Program-made: the position numbers and the translations under genes
The notes under the pieces: model-generated
What the model saw: the letters and a program-made list of their open reading frames with translations, nothing else
The model's database searches: none
Told to the model about the DNA's origin: nothing
In this document: positions 12,926 to 21,599 of the stretch, in pieces
How positions within the stretch are numbered: the stretch's first letter is position 1
How the letters are laid out: each line of letters begins with the position of its first letter
Assembly: GCA_030263455.1 (NCBI GenBank)
Contig: SZOZ01000009.1
Span: 1-64,000, forward strand
DNA: 64,000 nt
From: Synechococcales cyanobacterium CNB
Lineage (GTDB): Bacteria > Planctomycetota > Phycisphaerae > Phycisphaerales > UBA1924
Reading direction: 5' to 3'

Positions 12926-13983
12926 GGCTGATCGCCCTCCGCCGGGGGATTCGCTTCGGCAGGCTCGTCGTCGTAGTACGGAAGGTCTGGCGCGCCGGCT
13001 TCGAGGTCGGCGGGTTCAAGCCAGCCGTACTGTTCGAGGACGGCGATGGCGCGTGTCGCGGCGACGGTGTGCGGGTGGCGTCGCGCGAGGCGTTTGAGGG
13101 ACATGCGCGCGCTGACGCCGTCGCCCCTGGCGAGGTACCAGCGTGCGGCGGCGAGCCGTTCGGCGGCGGCGGACTCGTCGATGCGTGCGAGGAGGGCCTC
13201 GGTGATGCCGCCATCCTCGGCATCGGCGGGGTAGGCGGCGCGGAAGTCTTCGATGAGGGCGCGCGCCTCGACGAGTCCGGTGCCGTCGTACTCCGGCCCC
13301 TTGAAGCGGCCGAGGTTGGCGTAGATGCGCCGGAGCATGGCCTTGCGCCGGTGCTGGCTCTGGGGGTAGTTGGTGAGGAAGATGCCGTACATCTCGGCGG
13401 CCATTTCGAGCTCGCGTTCGCGGTAGAAGTAGTCGGCGAGTTCGAGAGCGGCGCGTTCGGCGATCGCACTGCCGGGGAGGCGCTCCTGGACGCGCATGAG
13501 GAGTTCGACGCCGATGGTCTTGCCGCTGTCGATACGGAGGCCGAAGACCTTGCGCTTCAGGCCGTGGAGGTAGCGTGTGCCGATCTCGAGTTCTCGTTCG
13601 ACGGCGGCGGCGAACGCGCCGGAACCGGGAAAGGAGTTGATGACCATCTCGTAGTCGTAAAGGGCCTTGTACTCATCGCCGGCCGCGGTGAGGGCGTCGC
13701 CGCGGAGGAGGTAGGCCTCGGCGAGCCAAGGGCTGTCGGAGCGCTGGTTGTCGTTCAGCCACCTTGCGGCGATGGCACGGGCTGCCTTGGTGTCGCCGGC
13801 GGCGAGGAGGCGTCGTGCCTCCGCGATTCGGCCCTCGTCGGAGTCGGGGTCCGGAGCGCGGGTGCGGACCCAGTCGCCGGATTCGTCGAGTTCGTAGGTG
13901 GATTGCTGGGCAACCACCGACGCGCACGCAAGGCAGAGCGTGAAGCAGGCCGCGAAGCGGTGGTGCGGGGCGCACGGACGCAT
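12922..13983 (-). CDS. BamD-like TPR protein (outer-membrane assembly)
   Basis: A 353-residue exported protein: signal peptide (FAACFTLCLACASVVAQ), then helical repeats. Pairs such as IAEARRLLAAGDTKAARAIA, EYKALYDYEMVINSFPGSG and ELEMAAEMYGIFLTNYPQSQ are TPR units of the kind in BamD/YfiO, where they hold beta-barrel precursors at the BAM complex. The C-terminal half carries further helices (SARMSLKRLARRHPHTVAA) and ends in an acidic, proline-rich tail. There is no lipobox at the cleavage site, unlike proteobacterial BamD. The start at 13983 gives a proper signal peptide. Overlap with lptE and closeness to ftsH mark an envelope-biogenesis operon. Confidence 0.72.
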   Translation of the reverse strand: MRPCAPHHRFAACFTLCLACASVVAQQSTYELDESGDWVRTRAPDPDSDEGRIAEARRLLAAGDTKAARAIAARWLNDNQRSDSPWLAEAYLLRGDALTAAGDEYKALYDYEMVINSFPGSGAFAAAVERELEIGTRYLHGLKRKVFGLRIDSGKTIGVELLMRVQERLPGSAIAERAALELADYFYRERELEMAAEMYGIFLTNYPQSQHRRKAMLRRIYANLGRFKGPEYDGTGLVEARALIEDFRAAYPADAEDGGITEALLARIDESAAAERLAAARWYLARGDGVSARMSLKRLARRHPHTVAATRAIAVLEQYGWLEPADLEAGAPDLPYYDDEPAEANPPAEGDQP

Positions 13984-14132
13984 GGGCAGGAAGGATACCC
14001 GGGATCGGTGGAGGAGGAGGCTGCGAGAAGCGAGGCAGGTGAGGGACAAGCCCTGCCCGTCGGGGTGCCGGCGACGGGCCAGAGCGGCCGGGGGTCGGTG
14101 GCTCATCCCGATTGCATCTCGCTTGCGCGGCG

Positions 14133-14582
14133 TCACTCGACGGTCAGGATGCCCTGCATCGCGCGCAGGTAGTTGATCTGGCCGAAGTGGTAGGCGTCGT
14201 GAGGGAGGAACTCGGCGAGAACATCGTTGGCGGGATCGGGGTCGCGAAGGGCGCCGGCGACGCGGGCGTGCGTGTCGTCGAGGCGTTGCCGAGCCTCGGC
14301 CCAGGCGGATTCGGAGCGGTCGGTGATCTCGGGGAAGTTGAGGCGGGCGCGCTCATCGGGCGTGGTGCGTTCGCCGGTGCGGGCGCGGCGGAGCGCAGCC
14401 TCGCGCCAGAAGACCATGTGCAGGACGATCTGCCAGATCGAGTGGCGGCCCGGCGCGGGGGACCAGGCGGCCTGCTCGGCGGTGAGGCCGTCGATCGAGG
14501 CACGCCACGGCGCGGCCCAGTGGCCTTCGGTCAGGACTTCGTCCCACCAGGAGGCGATGAGAGCGCGGGCTTCGGGGTGCAT
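14133..14582 (-). CDS. DinB-superfamily putative metal enzyme
   Basis: A 149-residue four-helix DinB protein. The putative metal-binding histidines are present: one in the second helix (IWQIVLHMVFWREAAL) and a pair in the last (LPHDAYHFGQINYLRA, H-x3-H). DinB/YfiT proteins are a large metal-dependent family that includes thiol-S-transferases, but most have no known substrate. GGAGC precedes the start. It lies 187 bases downstream of thiC on the same strand, with a hairpin between them, so co-transcription is possible but not shown. It is a separate paralogue of the DinB gene upstream of thiC. Confidence 0.82.
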   Translation of the reverse strand: MHPEARALIASWWDEVLTEGHWAAPWRASIDGLTAEQAAWSPAPGRHSIWQIVLHMVFWREAALRRARTGERTTPDERARLNFPEITDRSESAWAEARQRLDDTHARVAGALRDPDPANDVLAEFLPHDAYHFGQINYLRAMQGILTVE

Positions 14583-14690
14583 GAGTGCGGCTCCATCGTG
14601 CGTGCGTCGGCGGTGCGCACGGATGATACGGACGGCGTGAGCCCTTGCGCGAGGAGGAGATGAGCAGGCGAAGCGCCACCACGGAGAGGC

Positions 14691-14708
14691 TGGGTGCCCG
14701 AGCACCCA
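14691..14708. terminator. Hairpin between thiC and downstream DinB gene
   Basis: TGGGTGC and GCACCCA pair perfectly around a four-base loop, 62 bases beyond the thiC stop. No T tract follows in the direction of transcription, so it could be a weak terminator, an mRNA stabiliser or an intergenic palindrome. Confidence 0.35.
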
Positions 14709-14769
14709 TGTCGGCTCGGGGGCGGCCGACGCCGGTGGCACAAGCAGGGTTGCACATGCGCTCTGTTTT

Positions 14770-16701
14770 TCAGATGACCCGATCTTCCTTCGCGATGCCG
14801 AGGGCGGGGCGGACGTCCACGTTGACAAGGTGTTCGCGTTGGAGGCGTTTGGCGGTTTCGGCGTCGGCGTAGTCGCTGTGGCAGGAGAGTTTGGCGGCGG
14901 CTCGCCCTTCGTCTGGTGCCTGATGCCCGGCGGCCGATGGCTTGTTCTTGGCGGCGAGTTTGTGGATTTCGTCGGGGGTGAGGACGCCTCGTTGGCGGAG
15001 GATTTCCTGTTGTTCGGGGGTGAGTGGCGCGGAGCGCTTTGGCGCGCCGGGCGTCGTGCCGTCGCGGCCGCCGAGGCGTTCGAAGCCCTCGGCCTTTCCG
15101 CTGGCGAAGTCCTGGATTTCCTTGCTGATCCGGACGGAGCACCAGTCGTGGCCGCACATGGCGCAGAAGTCGGTATCGACGTCGAGGTCTTCGTCGTGGT
15201 AGGCGCGCGCGGTGTCGGGGTCGAAGGCGAGCTCGAAGTGCTTCTCCCAGTTGAGGGCGGCGCGGGCCTTGGTGAGCTGGTCGTCGCGGTCGCGCGTGCC
15301 GGGGATGCCGAGGGCGACGTCGGCGGCGTGCGCGGCGATCTTGTAGGCGATGCAGCCCTGCTTCACGTCATCGCGCTTGGGAAGGCCGAGGTGCTCCTTG
15401 GGCGTGACATAGCAGAGCATGCTGGCGCCGTGGTAGGCGATGGCAGTGGCGCCGATGCAGGAGGTGATGTGGTCGTAGCCGGGGAAGATGTCGGTGACGA
15501 GGGGTCCGAGGACGTAGAAGGGCGCGCCGTGGCAGAGTCGCCGCTGGACTTTGGCGTTGTACTCGATCTGGTCGAAGGGGACGTGGCCGGGGCCTTCGAT
15601 CATGACCTGGACGCCGTGGCGCCAGGCGCGCTCGGTGAGTTCGCCGAGTGTTTCGAGTTCGGCGAGTTGTGCGTCGTCGGTGGCGTCGGCGAGTCCGCCG
15701 GGGCGGAGGCCGTCGCCGATGCTGAAGGTGACGTCGTGGCGGCGCATCAGTTCGCAGATGTCGTCCCACATGTCGTACATGAGGTTTTCGCGGTTGTGGT
15801 GGAGCATCCACTTGGCGAGGAGGGAGCCTCCGCGCGAGACGATGCCGATGAGTCGGTTGCGGACGTACTTGAGGTGCGCGCGACGGACGCCGGCGTGGAT
15901 GGTGAAGTAGTCCACGCCCTGTGCGGCCTGGCGTTCGAGCATCTCCAGGACAGCGGCCTCGTCGAGGTCTTCCAGTCGGCGGCCGATGATCATGGAGTAG
16001 ATGGGGACGGTGCCGATGGGAACGGTGGAATGTCGGCAGAAGGCCTCGCGGCATTCGTCGAGGTCGCCGCCGGTGGAGAGGTCCATGACGGTGTCCGCGC
16101 CCCAGCGGACGGCCCAGTCGAGTTTCTCGAGTTCCTCGGCGGTGCCGCTGGAGATGGGGGACGCGCCCATGTTGGCGTTGACCTTGGTTCGGCTGGCGCG
16201 GCCGATGCACATGGGGTCGAGGCGGTGGCGGAGGTGGTTGAAGTTGGCGGGGATGACCATGCGGCCGGCGGCGACCTCGTCGCGGACCTGCTCGGGCGTG
16301 AGGTGCGGCTCGCGCTCGGCGGCGCGGCGCATCTGTGGGGTGATGAGGCCGAGGCGGGCGTGGTCGAGTTGGGTGAGGGGAGCGGTGAGTGCTGCGTCCC
16401 GCGTCTTGAGGTTGGGAGCAGGCACAGCCCGAATGAAACGGCCTATGTCGGGGTGGTTGTGTCCCGCGCAGCCGGTGGCGTGGTCGGGTGCGGATTGAAT
16501 GGTCCAGCCTTCGGGGAGGAAGTCCCAGGCGGTGTAGGGGGAGGGGGGAGGCATGCCGGGGGTGTCGGGGGAGGAGTAGGCCCAGGGCGTACCGACTCGC
16601 GGAGGATTTGCGAACGAACCCGGAGTAGTGGTGTTCGGCGTAGTCCCCGGATTGCCGCCGATCGCGGGGAGATAGAAGCGGGGGTCAGCGGTCGGGAGCA
16701 T
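14770..16701 (-). CDS. thiC: Phosphomethylpyrimidine synthase ThiC
   Basis: A 643-residue radical SAM enzyme that turns aminoimidazole ribotide into HMP-phosphate, the pyrimidine half of thiamine. Conserved blocks include [33 protein letters not shown] (two stretches), [20 protein letters not shown] and [10 protein letters not shown]. The C-terminal cluster motif is C-x2-C-x4-C ([16 protein letters not shown], about residues 560-570). An N-terminal Pro-rich extension (about 60 residues) carries no recognised domain. GGAG precedes the ATG. The gene overlaps the upstream DinB gene by 17 bases, so both depend on the TPP riboswitch at 17214-17288. The end overlaps no other gene. Confidence 0.97.
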   Translation of the reverse strand: MLPTADPRFYLPAIGGNPGTTPNTTTPGSFANPPRVGTPWAYSSPDTPGMPPPSPYTAWDFLPEGWTIQSAPDHATGCAGHNHPDIGRFIRAVPAPNLKTRDAALTAPLTQLDHARLGLITPQMRRAAEREPHLTPEQVRDEVAAGRMVIPANFNHLRHRLDPMCIGRASRTKVNANMGASPISSGTAEELEKLDWAVRWGADTVMDLSTGGDLDECREAFCRHSTVPIGTVPIYSMIIGRRLEDLDEAAVLEMLERQAAQGVDYFTIHAGVRRAHLKYVRNRLIGIVSRGGSLLAKWMLHHNRENLMYDMWDDICELMRRHDVTFSIGDGLRPGGLADATDDAQLAELETLGELTERAWRHGVQVMIEGPGHVPFDQIEYNAKVQRRLCHGAPFYVLGPLVTDIFPGYDHITSCIGATAIAYHGASMLCYVTPKEHLGLPKRDDVKQGCIAYKIAAHAADVALGIPGTRDRDDQLTKARAALNWEKHFELAFDPDTARAYHDEDLDVDTDFCAMCGHDWCSVRISKEIQDFASGKAEGFERLGGRDGTTPGAPKRSAPLTPEQQEILRQRGVLTPDEIHKLAAKNKPSAAGHQAPDEGRAAAKLSCHSDYADAETAKRLQREHLVNVDVRPALGIAKEDRVI

Positions 16702-17209
16702 GGACTGTCTCCTGAGTCGAATCGATGAGATCGATCTCCGGCAACGGGGCTACGCCGAGGTTGCGGAGCATGTTGAGGCACTGGACGCGGTGGTGCGTGC
16801 CGTGGTTGAAGACGTGGAGGAGCACGGCGGCCCTGATGAAGCGAACGGTGACGACACTGCCGTCGGGCTGCTCGAAGTCGCTGGCGATGACTTCGGCGAG
16901 TCGAGCGGAGGTTGAGCGTGAGAGGAGCGACGAGAGGTCGTCCCAAGCGTGCTCGTACCGGTCGATGATGGCATCCAAGGATACCGACGGTTCAGAGTTG
17001 AAGGGGCGTGGCGCTCTGCTGTCGGCGCGGTCGAGCCACCACTCCATGTTGGCGACGACGTGGACGAGAGTTCTGCGGATGGAGCCGAGCCCGATCTCGA
17101 AGGTGCGGTCGAGGGCGGCGTCGTCGAGCGCGCGATACGCGGCGAAGAGGCGTTCGGTGGCCCAGCGGTCGAAGCGAGCGAGGACGTGGAGCGGGTCCGA
17201 TGGCTGCAT
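16685..17209 (-). CDS. DinB-superfamily protein at the head of the thiC operon
   Basis: A 174-residue DinB-family protein with an intact putative metal triad: the helix-2 histidine in [15 protein letters not shown] and the pair in [16 protein letters not shown], the most canonical DinB motif in this window. It has no known thiamine role. Its ATG lies six to seven bases after GGAGG, which is itself the 3' strand of the TPP riboswitch. It is therefore the first gene controlled by thiamine pyrophosphate, and it overlaps thiC by 17 bases. DinB proteins include thiol-transferases, isomerases and hydrolases; the context suggests an accessory step in HMP or thiamine metabolism, which is inference only. 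Confidence 0.85.
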   Translation of the reverse strand: MQPSDPLHVLARFDRWATERLFAAYRALDDAALDRTFEIGLGSIRRTLVHVVANMEWWLDRADSRAPRPFNSEPSVSLDAIIDRYEHAWDDLSSLLSRSTSARLAEVIASDFEQPDGSVVTVRFIRAAVLLHVFNHGTHHRVQCLNMLRNLGVAPLPEIDLIDSTQETVHAPDR

Positions 17210-17213
17210 CGCA

Positions 17214-17288
17214 TTCCCTCCGCCGGTACGAACCGGATCAGGTTCTACGGGTGCTTCTCAGCGGCGGATGAGGCCCTGGGCACCGGGC
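17214..17288 (-). promoter_or_regulatory. TPP riboswitch (thi-box)
   Basis: On the minus strand the element contains GGTGCCC, the conserved CTGAGA (17257-17262), then GCACCCGTAGAACCTGATCC, a CCGG hairpin round TTCGTA and the closing GGCGGAGGGA. These are the P2, pyrimidine-sensor and P4/P5 diphosphate-sensor parts of the classic thi-box. The arm GGTGC pairs with GCACC. The last bases include the GGAGG ribosome site of the DinB gene that starts at 17209, so binding of thiamine pyrophosphate should hide the site and block translation of DinB and, by overlap, thiC. The P3 stem looks imperfect. Confidence 0.93.
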
Positions 17289-17498
17289 GCCAGGCACTCG
17301 GGGCCGCGCCCCGTGCGTTGGTCGAGTATAGGGGTCGGTCAGACGCGCTGGAGGCGAGGTTGCGTTTGACGCTGCAGGCGACTTCGCTGTAGCGGAGGAG
17401 CCCGGGGGTATCGCGGTGCTGTTCGGCCCCGGTGGTGAGGGGGTGGTGCCGACGGACATGCGACGATTCCCGGGGAACGGGGTTTGTATCATTGCTGC

Positions 17499-18857
17499 AT
17501 GAAGAGACGGCATGGCTTCGTGTGCGGACTTCTCTCCTCGATTGCGGCGGTGGCCGCGGCTGAGGATGGGCTGTTGATCGTCGCGCCGGCTGGGCTGGCG
17601 GATGCGCTCGGGGAGTTCGTCGAGTTCAAGCGCGAGCGGCTGGCGACGAGACTCGTCACGCTCGAGGATGCCCTTGCCGCCGGCGAGGGCGTGGACGACG
17701 CGGAGCGGCTGAAGCGGTTTCTCTACGAGCGGTGGCGCGAGGGTGGAGTGCGGTACGTGCTGCTGGTGGGCGATGCGGACGTGATGCCGGTGCGGTACAT
17801 GGTCCTCGACCGGTGGACAGAGCCGGCGTTCCACTACGCGTTCTATCCGAGCGACCTCTATTACGCGGACCTGGCAAAGACGGACGGATCGTTCGAGGAC
17901 TGGAACGGGCGAGCGGACGGGTTTCACGCGCACTACTTCGGCGAGGTGCGCGGAGAGACGAACAAGGACGACCCGATCAACTTCGACGGCGTGGACTACC
18001 GGCCGGAGGTCGGGCTGGGGCGGTGGCCGGTGAGCACGCCTGAGGAGGCGCGGCAGGTCGCGGCCAAGACGGCGCGGCACGAGCGTGCGGTCGAGCGGGG
18101 CGAGGGGGAGTGGCTCGGGCGTGCGGGGCTGGTGATGGTGGGCGGGTGGATCGATGCGCGACCGCGGTTCGAGGCGGTACGTGCGCGGCTGGAGCCTGCG
18201 TGGGGCGTCGAGCGGATGTACTACGAGGGTGAGGCGTACGGCGTGCCGGGGCCGACGGAGCCGGGGCTGGTTGACCTGATCAACGGCGGGGTTCGGTTGG
18301 TGCTGCACGCGGGGCACGGGAACGACGACCTGTGGGAGCACTGCCTGAGTGTCGGGAGCCTGGAACGGATGCGGAACGGGGAGATGCTGCCGGTGATGAT
18401 GTCGGCCGGGTGCTCGACGGCGCGGTTCGCGACGCTTCCGCCGTACGAGGCGTATGAGGACGTGCACGGCGCGCGGCACGCGGGAACGAACAGCGGGCAG
18501 GTGTTCACGGAGCCTCCGCCGCCGCCCGCGTGCTATGCGCGGGGTGAGTTCAACCTGACGGGGCTTGGGGAACAGTTGCTGCGTGCAGGTGAGGGGGGGG
18601 CGGTGGCGTACATCGGGTGCAACACGGGGAGCCAGCCGTGCGGGCTGACGCTGATCGACGGGTTCGTGGACGGGCTTGCGACGGTCGATGGCGCGCGGCT
18701 GGGGGACTGCTGGGCGCACGCGGTGTCGTTCTATTACGAGCGCGAAGGGCTGGCGACGATCGTGCCGACGGAGAGCTGGTACCCGGCGAGCGTGTTCTTC
18801 CAGGGGATGAAGTTCATGCTGTTCGGGGATCCGTCGCTGCCGATGCGGAGGGAATGA
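17499..18857 (+). CDS. Gingipain-like C25-family peptidase domain protein
   Basis: A 452-residue protein with a short signal peptide (about 1-21). The body resembles the catalytic domain of C25 cysteine peptidases: an opening ILIVAP-type strand, LKRFLYERWREGGVRYVLLV and GDADVMPVR early, PEVGLGRWPVSTPEEA, then the catalytic dyad candidates His273 (VLHAGHGN) and Cys305 (MMSAGCSTA). FQGMKFMLFGDPSLPM at the end is also a family feature. Gingipains cleave after Arg or Lys; specificity here is unknown. It lacks the large adhesin and Ig-like regions of Porphyromonas enzymes and any sorting tail. It is divergent from the TPP-controlled operon. Confidence 0.8.
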   Translation: MKRRHGFVCGLLSSIAAVAAAEDGLLIVAPAGLADALGEFVEFKRERLATRLVTLEDALAAGEGVDDAERLKRFLYERWREGGVRYVLLVGDADVMPVRYMVLDRWTEPAFHYAFYPSDLYYADLAKTDGSFEDWNGRADGFHAHYFGEVRGETNKDDPINFDGVDYRPEVGLGRWPVSTPEEARQVAAKTARHERAVERGEGEWLGRAGLVMVGGWIDARPRFEAVRARLEPAWGVERMYYEGEAYGVPGPTEPGLVDLINGGVRLVLHAGHGNDDLWEHCLSVGSLERMRNGEMLPVMMSAGCSTARFATLPPYEAYEDVHGARHAGTNSGQVFTEPPPPPACYARGEFNLTGLGEQLLRAGEGGAVAYIGCNTGSQPCGLTLIDGFVDGLATVDGARLGDCWAHAVSFYYEREGLATIVPTESWYPASVFFQGMKFMLFGDPSLPMRRE

Positions 18858-18899
18858 GAGGCTCGCGCGGAGCGCGCAGAGGAGTTGAGAGGGGAGTGG

Positions 18900-19667
18900 T
18901 TACGGAGTGGGGATGTCGAGGGGGTCGTGGCCAGCGAGAGAGTGGTGGATTCGTTCGAGGGCGTCGAGGAGGGCTCGGCGCGCGGCGGGGGCGTAGGGGT
19001 TGTCGCGCTGGATGACGGAGAAGAGATGGCCTGCGTCGCCTCGGACGGCATCGACGGCGGCGCGCATGGCGTGGAAGGAGGGAGGGACGAAGGCCGCGTT
19101 CTCGCCGGCGCGGACGTCGATGAGTCCCTTGGCGATGAAGAAGGCGAGGGCGTGCGTTTCGGCCATGAGCCGGTCGTGGGCGTCCGCGTCCTGCGCGATG
19201 ACCTCGCAGCCGAGGCTTTCATAGAGGGCGGTGGCGCGGGTGCGCGCGGCGGGGTGCTGTTCGTTGGGACAGACGACGACGCGGAGTGGACGCTCGTTGC
19301 GGGCGAGGCTGATGGGGCCGAAGAGCGGGTGAGTGCCGATCCACGAGACGCGCGTGCCGAGCGCGGATCGCATCGCGGCTATAGGGGCGAGTTTTACGCT
19401 GCCGGCGTCGAGGACGAGATGCTCCGGCGTCAGGCGCGGGGCGAGATCGCGGAGCGCGGCGGGGATCGCGGGGACCGGCACGGCGAGGAGGATGGTCCGT
19501 GCTTGCTGCGCGAGGTCAGCGAGTGAATCGGCGCTGCGGCCGGCGGGGACAGGCGCGGCGGCATCGAAGGCGATGGGGCGAATGCCGACGGACTCCGCAA
19601 GGTCGGCAACGGCCGCGCCGAAGCGGCCGTAGCCGAGGATGGCGAGGGTGTGCGGGTCGTTGGGCAT
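18900..19667 (-). CDS. tyrA: Prephenate dehydrogenase family protein
   Basis: A 255-residue NAD(P)-dependent enzyme of the TyrA family (prephenate or arogenate to the tyrosine precursor). The N-terminal Rossmann fold starts at LAILGYGRFGAAVADLA; DAGSVKLAPIAAM and IGTHPLFGP hold the substrate-binding residues, including the catalytic-type His of THPLFGP. The C-terminal helical dimerisation domain carries LMAETHALAFFIAKGL. It has no chorismate mutase or ACT domain, so it is the monofunctional, plant-like short form. It is convergent with the C25 peptidase gene and divergent from the cyclophilin gene. Confidence 0.9.
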   Translation of the reverse strand: MPNDPHTLAILGYGRFGAAVADLAESVGIRPIAFDAAAPVPAGRSADSLADLAQQARTILLAVPVPAIPAALRDLAPRLTPEHLVLDAGSVKLAPIAAMRSALGTRVSWIGTHPLFGPISLARNERPLRVVVCPNEQHPAARTRATALYESLGCEVIAQDADAHDRLMAETHALAFFIAKGLIDVRAGENAAFVPPSFHAMRAAVDAVRGDAGHLFSVIQRDNPYAPAARRALLDALERIHHSLAGHDPLDIPTP

Positions 19668-19735
19668 GGGAAGTCCGGGCGATGCTGCCTCAAGGTATCA
19701 TCGCGCGACGGGAGCAGCAACAAGGAGTGTGCATC

Positions 19736-20332
19736 ATGCGGTCGATGGTGACGGCGGCGATGGTGGTGGCGGCGGCGTGCGCGCTCGGGTGCGCATCGGG
19801 CGGGAAGACCGGCGGCGCGGGGGGGGCGACGCGCGTCGCGCTCGAGACCACGAAGGGGAGGATCGTGCTCGAACTGGACGGGGAGCGGGCGCCGATCTCG
19901 ACGGCGAACTTCCTGCGGTATGTGGACGAGCGGGCGTACGACGGGACGATCTTTCACCGTGTGGTGGCAGGGTTCGTGATCCAGGGCGGCGGGCACACGG
20001 CGGACCTGACGGAACTGCCGTCGCACGAGCCGATCGTGAACGAGTGGGGGAACGGGCTGAAGAACGAGCGCGGGACGATCGGGATGGCGCGCGAGACGGA
20101 GCCGGACTCGGCGACGCGGCAGTGGTACATCAACCTGGCGGACAACGCTCGGCTTGACATCGCGCGCGAAGTGAGCGGGAACGCGGGGTACGCGGTCTTC
20201 GGGCGTGTGGTGGAGGGGATGGACGTGGTGGACGCCATCGCGGGGATCGCGACGCGGGAGGTGTCGGAGGACTTCCAGAACGTGCCGGCGGAGACGGTGA
20301 CGGTGAAGCGAGCGCGGCGGGTCAGACCGTAG
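19736..20332 (+). CDS. Cyclophilin-type peptidyl-prolyl isomerase lipoprotein
   Basis: A 198-residue lipoprotein (lipobox ALGCAS, cysteine about residue 18) with one cyclophilin domain. It begins with VALETTKGRIVLELDGERAP and has the active-site blocks IFHRVVAGFVIQGGG, NERGTIGMARE and QWYINLADNARLD. The Arg of FHRV and the Gln of VIQGGG are the usual catalytic residues. It catalyses cis-trans isomerisation at proline bonds, here in the periplasm. AAGGAG sits upstream of the ATG. A Gly-rich linker joins the lipid anchor to the domain. Confidence 0.93.
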   Translation: MRSMVTAAMVVAAACALGCASGGKTGGAGGATRVALETTKGRIVLELDGERAPISTANFLRYVDERAYDGTIFHRVVAGFVIQGGGHTADLTELPSHEPIVNEWGNGLKNERGTIGMARETEPDSATRQWYINLADNARLDIAREVSGNAGYAVFGRVVEGMDVVDAIAGIATREVSEDFQNVPAETVTVKRARRVRP

Positions 20333-20379
20333 CCACGGTTGCACGGCTGCGCCGCTTCACCCGTTGCTGCATTCCTGTC

Positions 20380-20394
20380 GCCCCCTTCGGGGGC
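20380..20394. terminator. GC-rich hairpin downstream of the cyclophilin gene
   Basis: GCCCCC and GGGGGC pair around TTC, 48 bases after the cyclophilin stop. No T tract follows. It may terminate transcription before the BamE-like lipoprotein gene, or be an intergenic palindrome. Confidence 0.35.
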
Positions 20395-20488
20395 TGCGGG
20401 TGAGTCGATGGAGTAGGGAAGGGTGTGATCCGTCGCTCCGTGGGTGGTGCGAGCGCTTGTGGTATGCTGGCCGGAAAGGAGGTCGGTC

Positions 20489-20797
20489 ATGCGTGTTTCA
20501 CGGGGATTGGCGGCGTTGGCGGTGGCGTGCTCGCTGCTGCTCACGGGGTGCGAGCAGCGGCTGACGGAGGATAACTACGAGTCGATCGCGGACGGGATGA
20601 CGATCGACGAGGTGTTCTCGATCCTGGGGGACGGCGAGAAGCAGGCGGCGGCGGGCGTGGGGATCGATTCGTCGGGGTTGATGTCGCGCTCGCAGCAGGA
20701 CAGCCGGGCGGAGTACCTGTGGAAAGAGGACGGGCGCACGGTGACGATCCTGTTCCGTGACGGGAAGGTGATCTACAAGTCGAAGAGCGGATTCTGA
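20489..20797 (+). CDS. Small BamE/DUF3862-like lipoprotein
   Basis: A 102-residue lipoprotein (LLLTGC lipobox, cysteine about residue 20). The sequence NYESIADGMTIDEVFSILGDGE is the characteristic helix-turn-helix pattern (start-x-I-x-x-GM-x-x-x-EV-x-x-ILG) of the SmpA/BamE and DUF3862 superfamily. Strands at YLWKEDGRTVTILFRDGKVIY complete the small alpha/beta fold. BamE stabilises the BAM complex, but this superfamily has many unrelated members, so no function is claimed. AAGGAGG precedes the ATG. It stands alone, convergent with bioY. Confidence 0.75.
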   Translation: MRVSRGLAALAVACSLLLTGCEQRLTEDNYESIADGMTIDEVFSILGDGEKQAAAGVGIDSSGLMSRSQQDSRAEYLWKEDGRTVTILFRDGKVIYKSKSGF

Positions 20798-20799
20798 AT

Positions 20800-20835
20800 C
20801 TCACGCGGAGGCGTGGAGGGCGCAGCGTGGAGACG
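20800..20835 (+). repeat. Dispersed repeat family 2, copy 1
   Basis: CTCACGCGGAGGCGTGGAGG followed by GCGCAGCGTGGAGACG is a tandem-like purine-rich pattern between convergent genes. Related sequences occur at 46089 and 46659. Confidence 0.5.
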
Positions 20836-20843
20836 GCAAGGAG

Positions 20844-21440
20844 TCAGCGCGGTGTGCGGGGGACGATGTAGAGACCGATGAGGACAGCGAGTGCGGTCTT
20901 GATGATCGTGCCGGGGATGAAGACGACGAAGCCGCCGAAGAGGGCTTCGCGGGCAGTGACCGCGGTTGCGGGGTCGGCGTTGCGGACAGCGTAGAGCCAG
21001 GGGACGCCGAGCGTGAAGATGACGGCGTGCCCGGCGATCGAGGCGAGGGCGAGGTTGAGGGCGAGCGGGCCGCGCGTGCGCCGGGCGAGCGCAGCGATGA
21101 CGGGCTGGCAGGTGATGAAACCGAGGAGGTAGCCGCCGGTCTGGCCGAGGATGACGCGGAGTCCCGCGCTGCCTTCGGCGAAGACGCCCGCGCCGATCGC
21201 GCCCACGACGAAGTAGAGGACCATGCTGGCGACGCCGAGCCGCGGGCCGAGACACAGGGCGGCGAGAACGACGGCGAGGGTCTGGAGGGTCTGCGGAACG
21301 CCGAAGGGCGGCATCGGGACGGCGACCTGCGCACTGAGCGAGGTGAAGAGCGTGAAGAGGAGGACGCCGACGATGCGGAGTTCGGCGGCGAGACGGGTCG
21401 CTGCGGCCGGCGCGACGGGCTGAGGGTGCGCGGGGGGCAT
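20844..21440 (-). CDS. bioY: BioY family biotin transporter (ECF substrate-binding subunit)
   Basis: A 198-residue membrane protein with about six hydrophobic segments. It carries the BioY motifs: VGVLLFTLFTSLSAQVAVPM followed by PPFGVPQTLQTLAVVLAALC near the N terminus, GLRVILGQTGGYLLGFI in the middle and PGTIIKTALAVLIGLYI at the end. BioY binds biotin and either works with a shared EcfA/T energy module or alone; neither the ATPase nor the T subunit is in this window. The start ATG lacks a good ribosome site and may be leaderless or mis-set. No biotin operator was seen in the 159-base divergent gap. Confidence 0.9.
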   Translation of the reverse strand: MPPAHPQPVAPAAATRLAAELRIVGVLLFTLFTSLSAQVAVPMPPFGVPQTLQTLAVVLAALCLGPRLGVASMVLYFVVGAIGAGVFAEGSAGLRVILGQTGGYLLGFITCQPVIAALARRTRGPLALNLALASIAGHAVIFTLGVPWLYAVRNADPATAVTAREALFGGFVVFIPGTIIKTALAVLIGLYIVPRTPR

Positions 21441-21599
21441 GGGCGGGAGTGTAGGGAAGGCAGGAAACGAGGAATCTGGGAGGAATTCGGGGCGAATGGT
21501 GACACGGAGAGGCGGTCGCGGTGTCCTGCCTGGTGACGCCCGGTCAACGGGCGGAAGAGCGAACAACCAAGGCCCGATCCGGGCAGGACGGAGGACACC

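Noticed and set aside
14830-16728. Long plus-strand open frame opposite thiC
   Set aside because: Antisense shadow; thiC is unambiguous on the other strand.
21441-21599. Biotin operator (BirA box) upstream of bioY
   Set aside because: No TTGTAAACC-type inverted repeat was seen.
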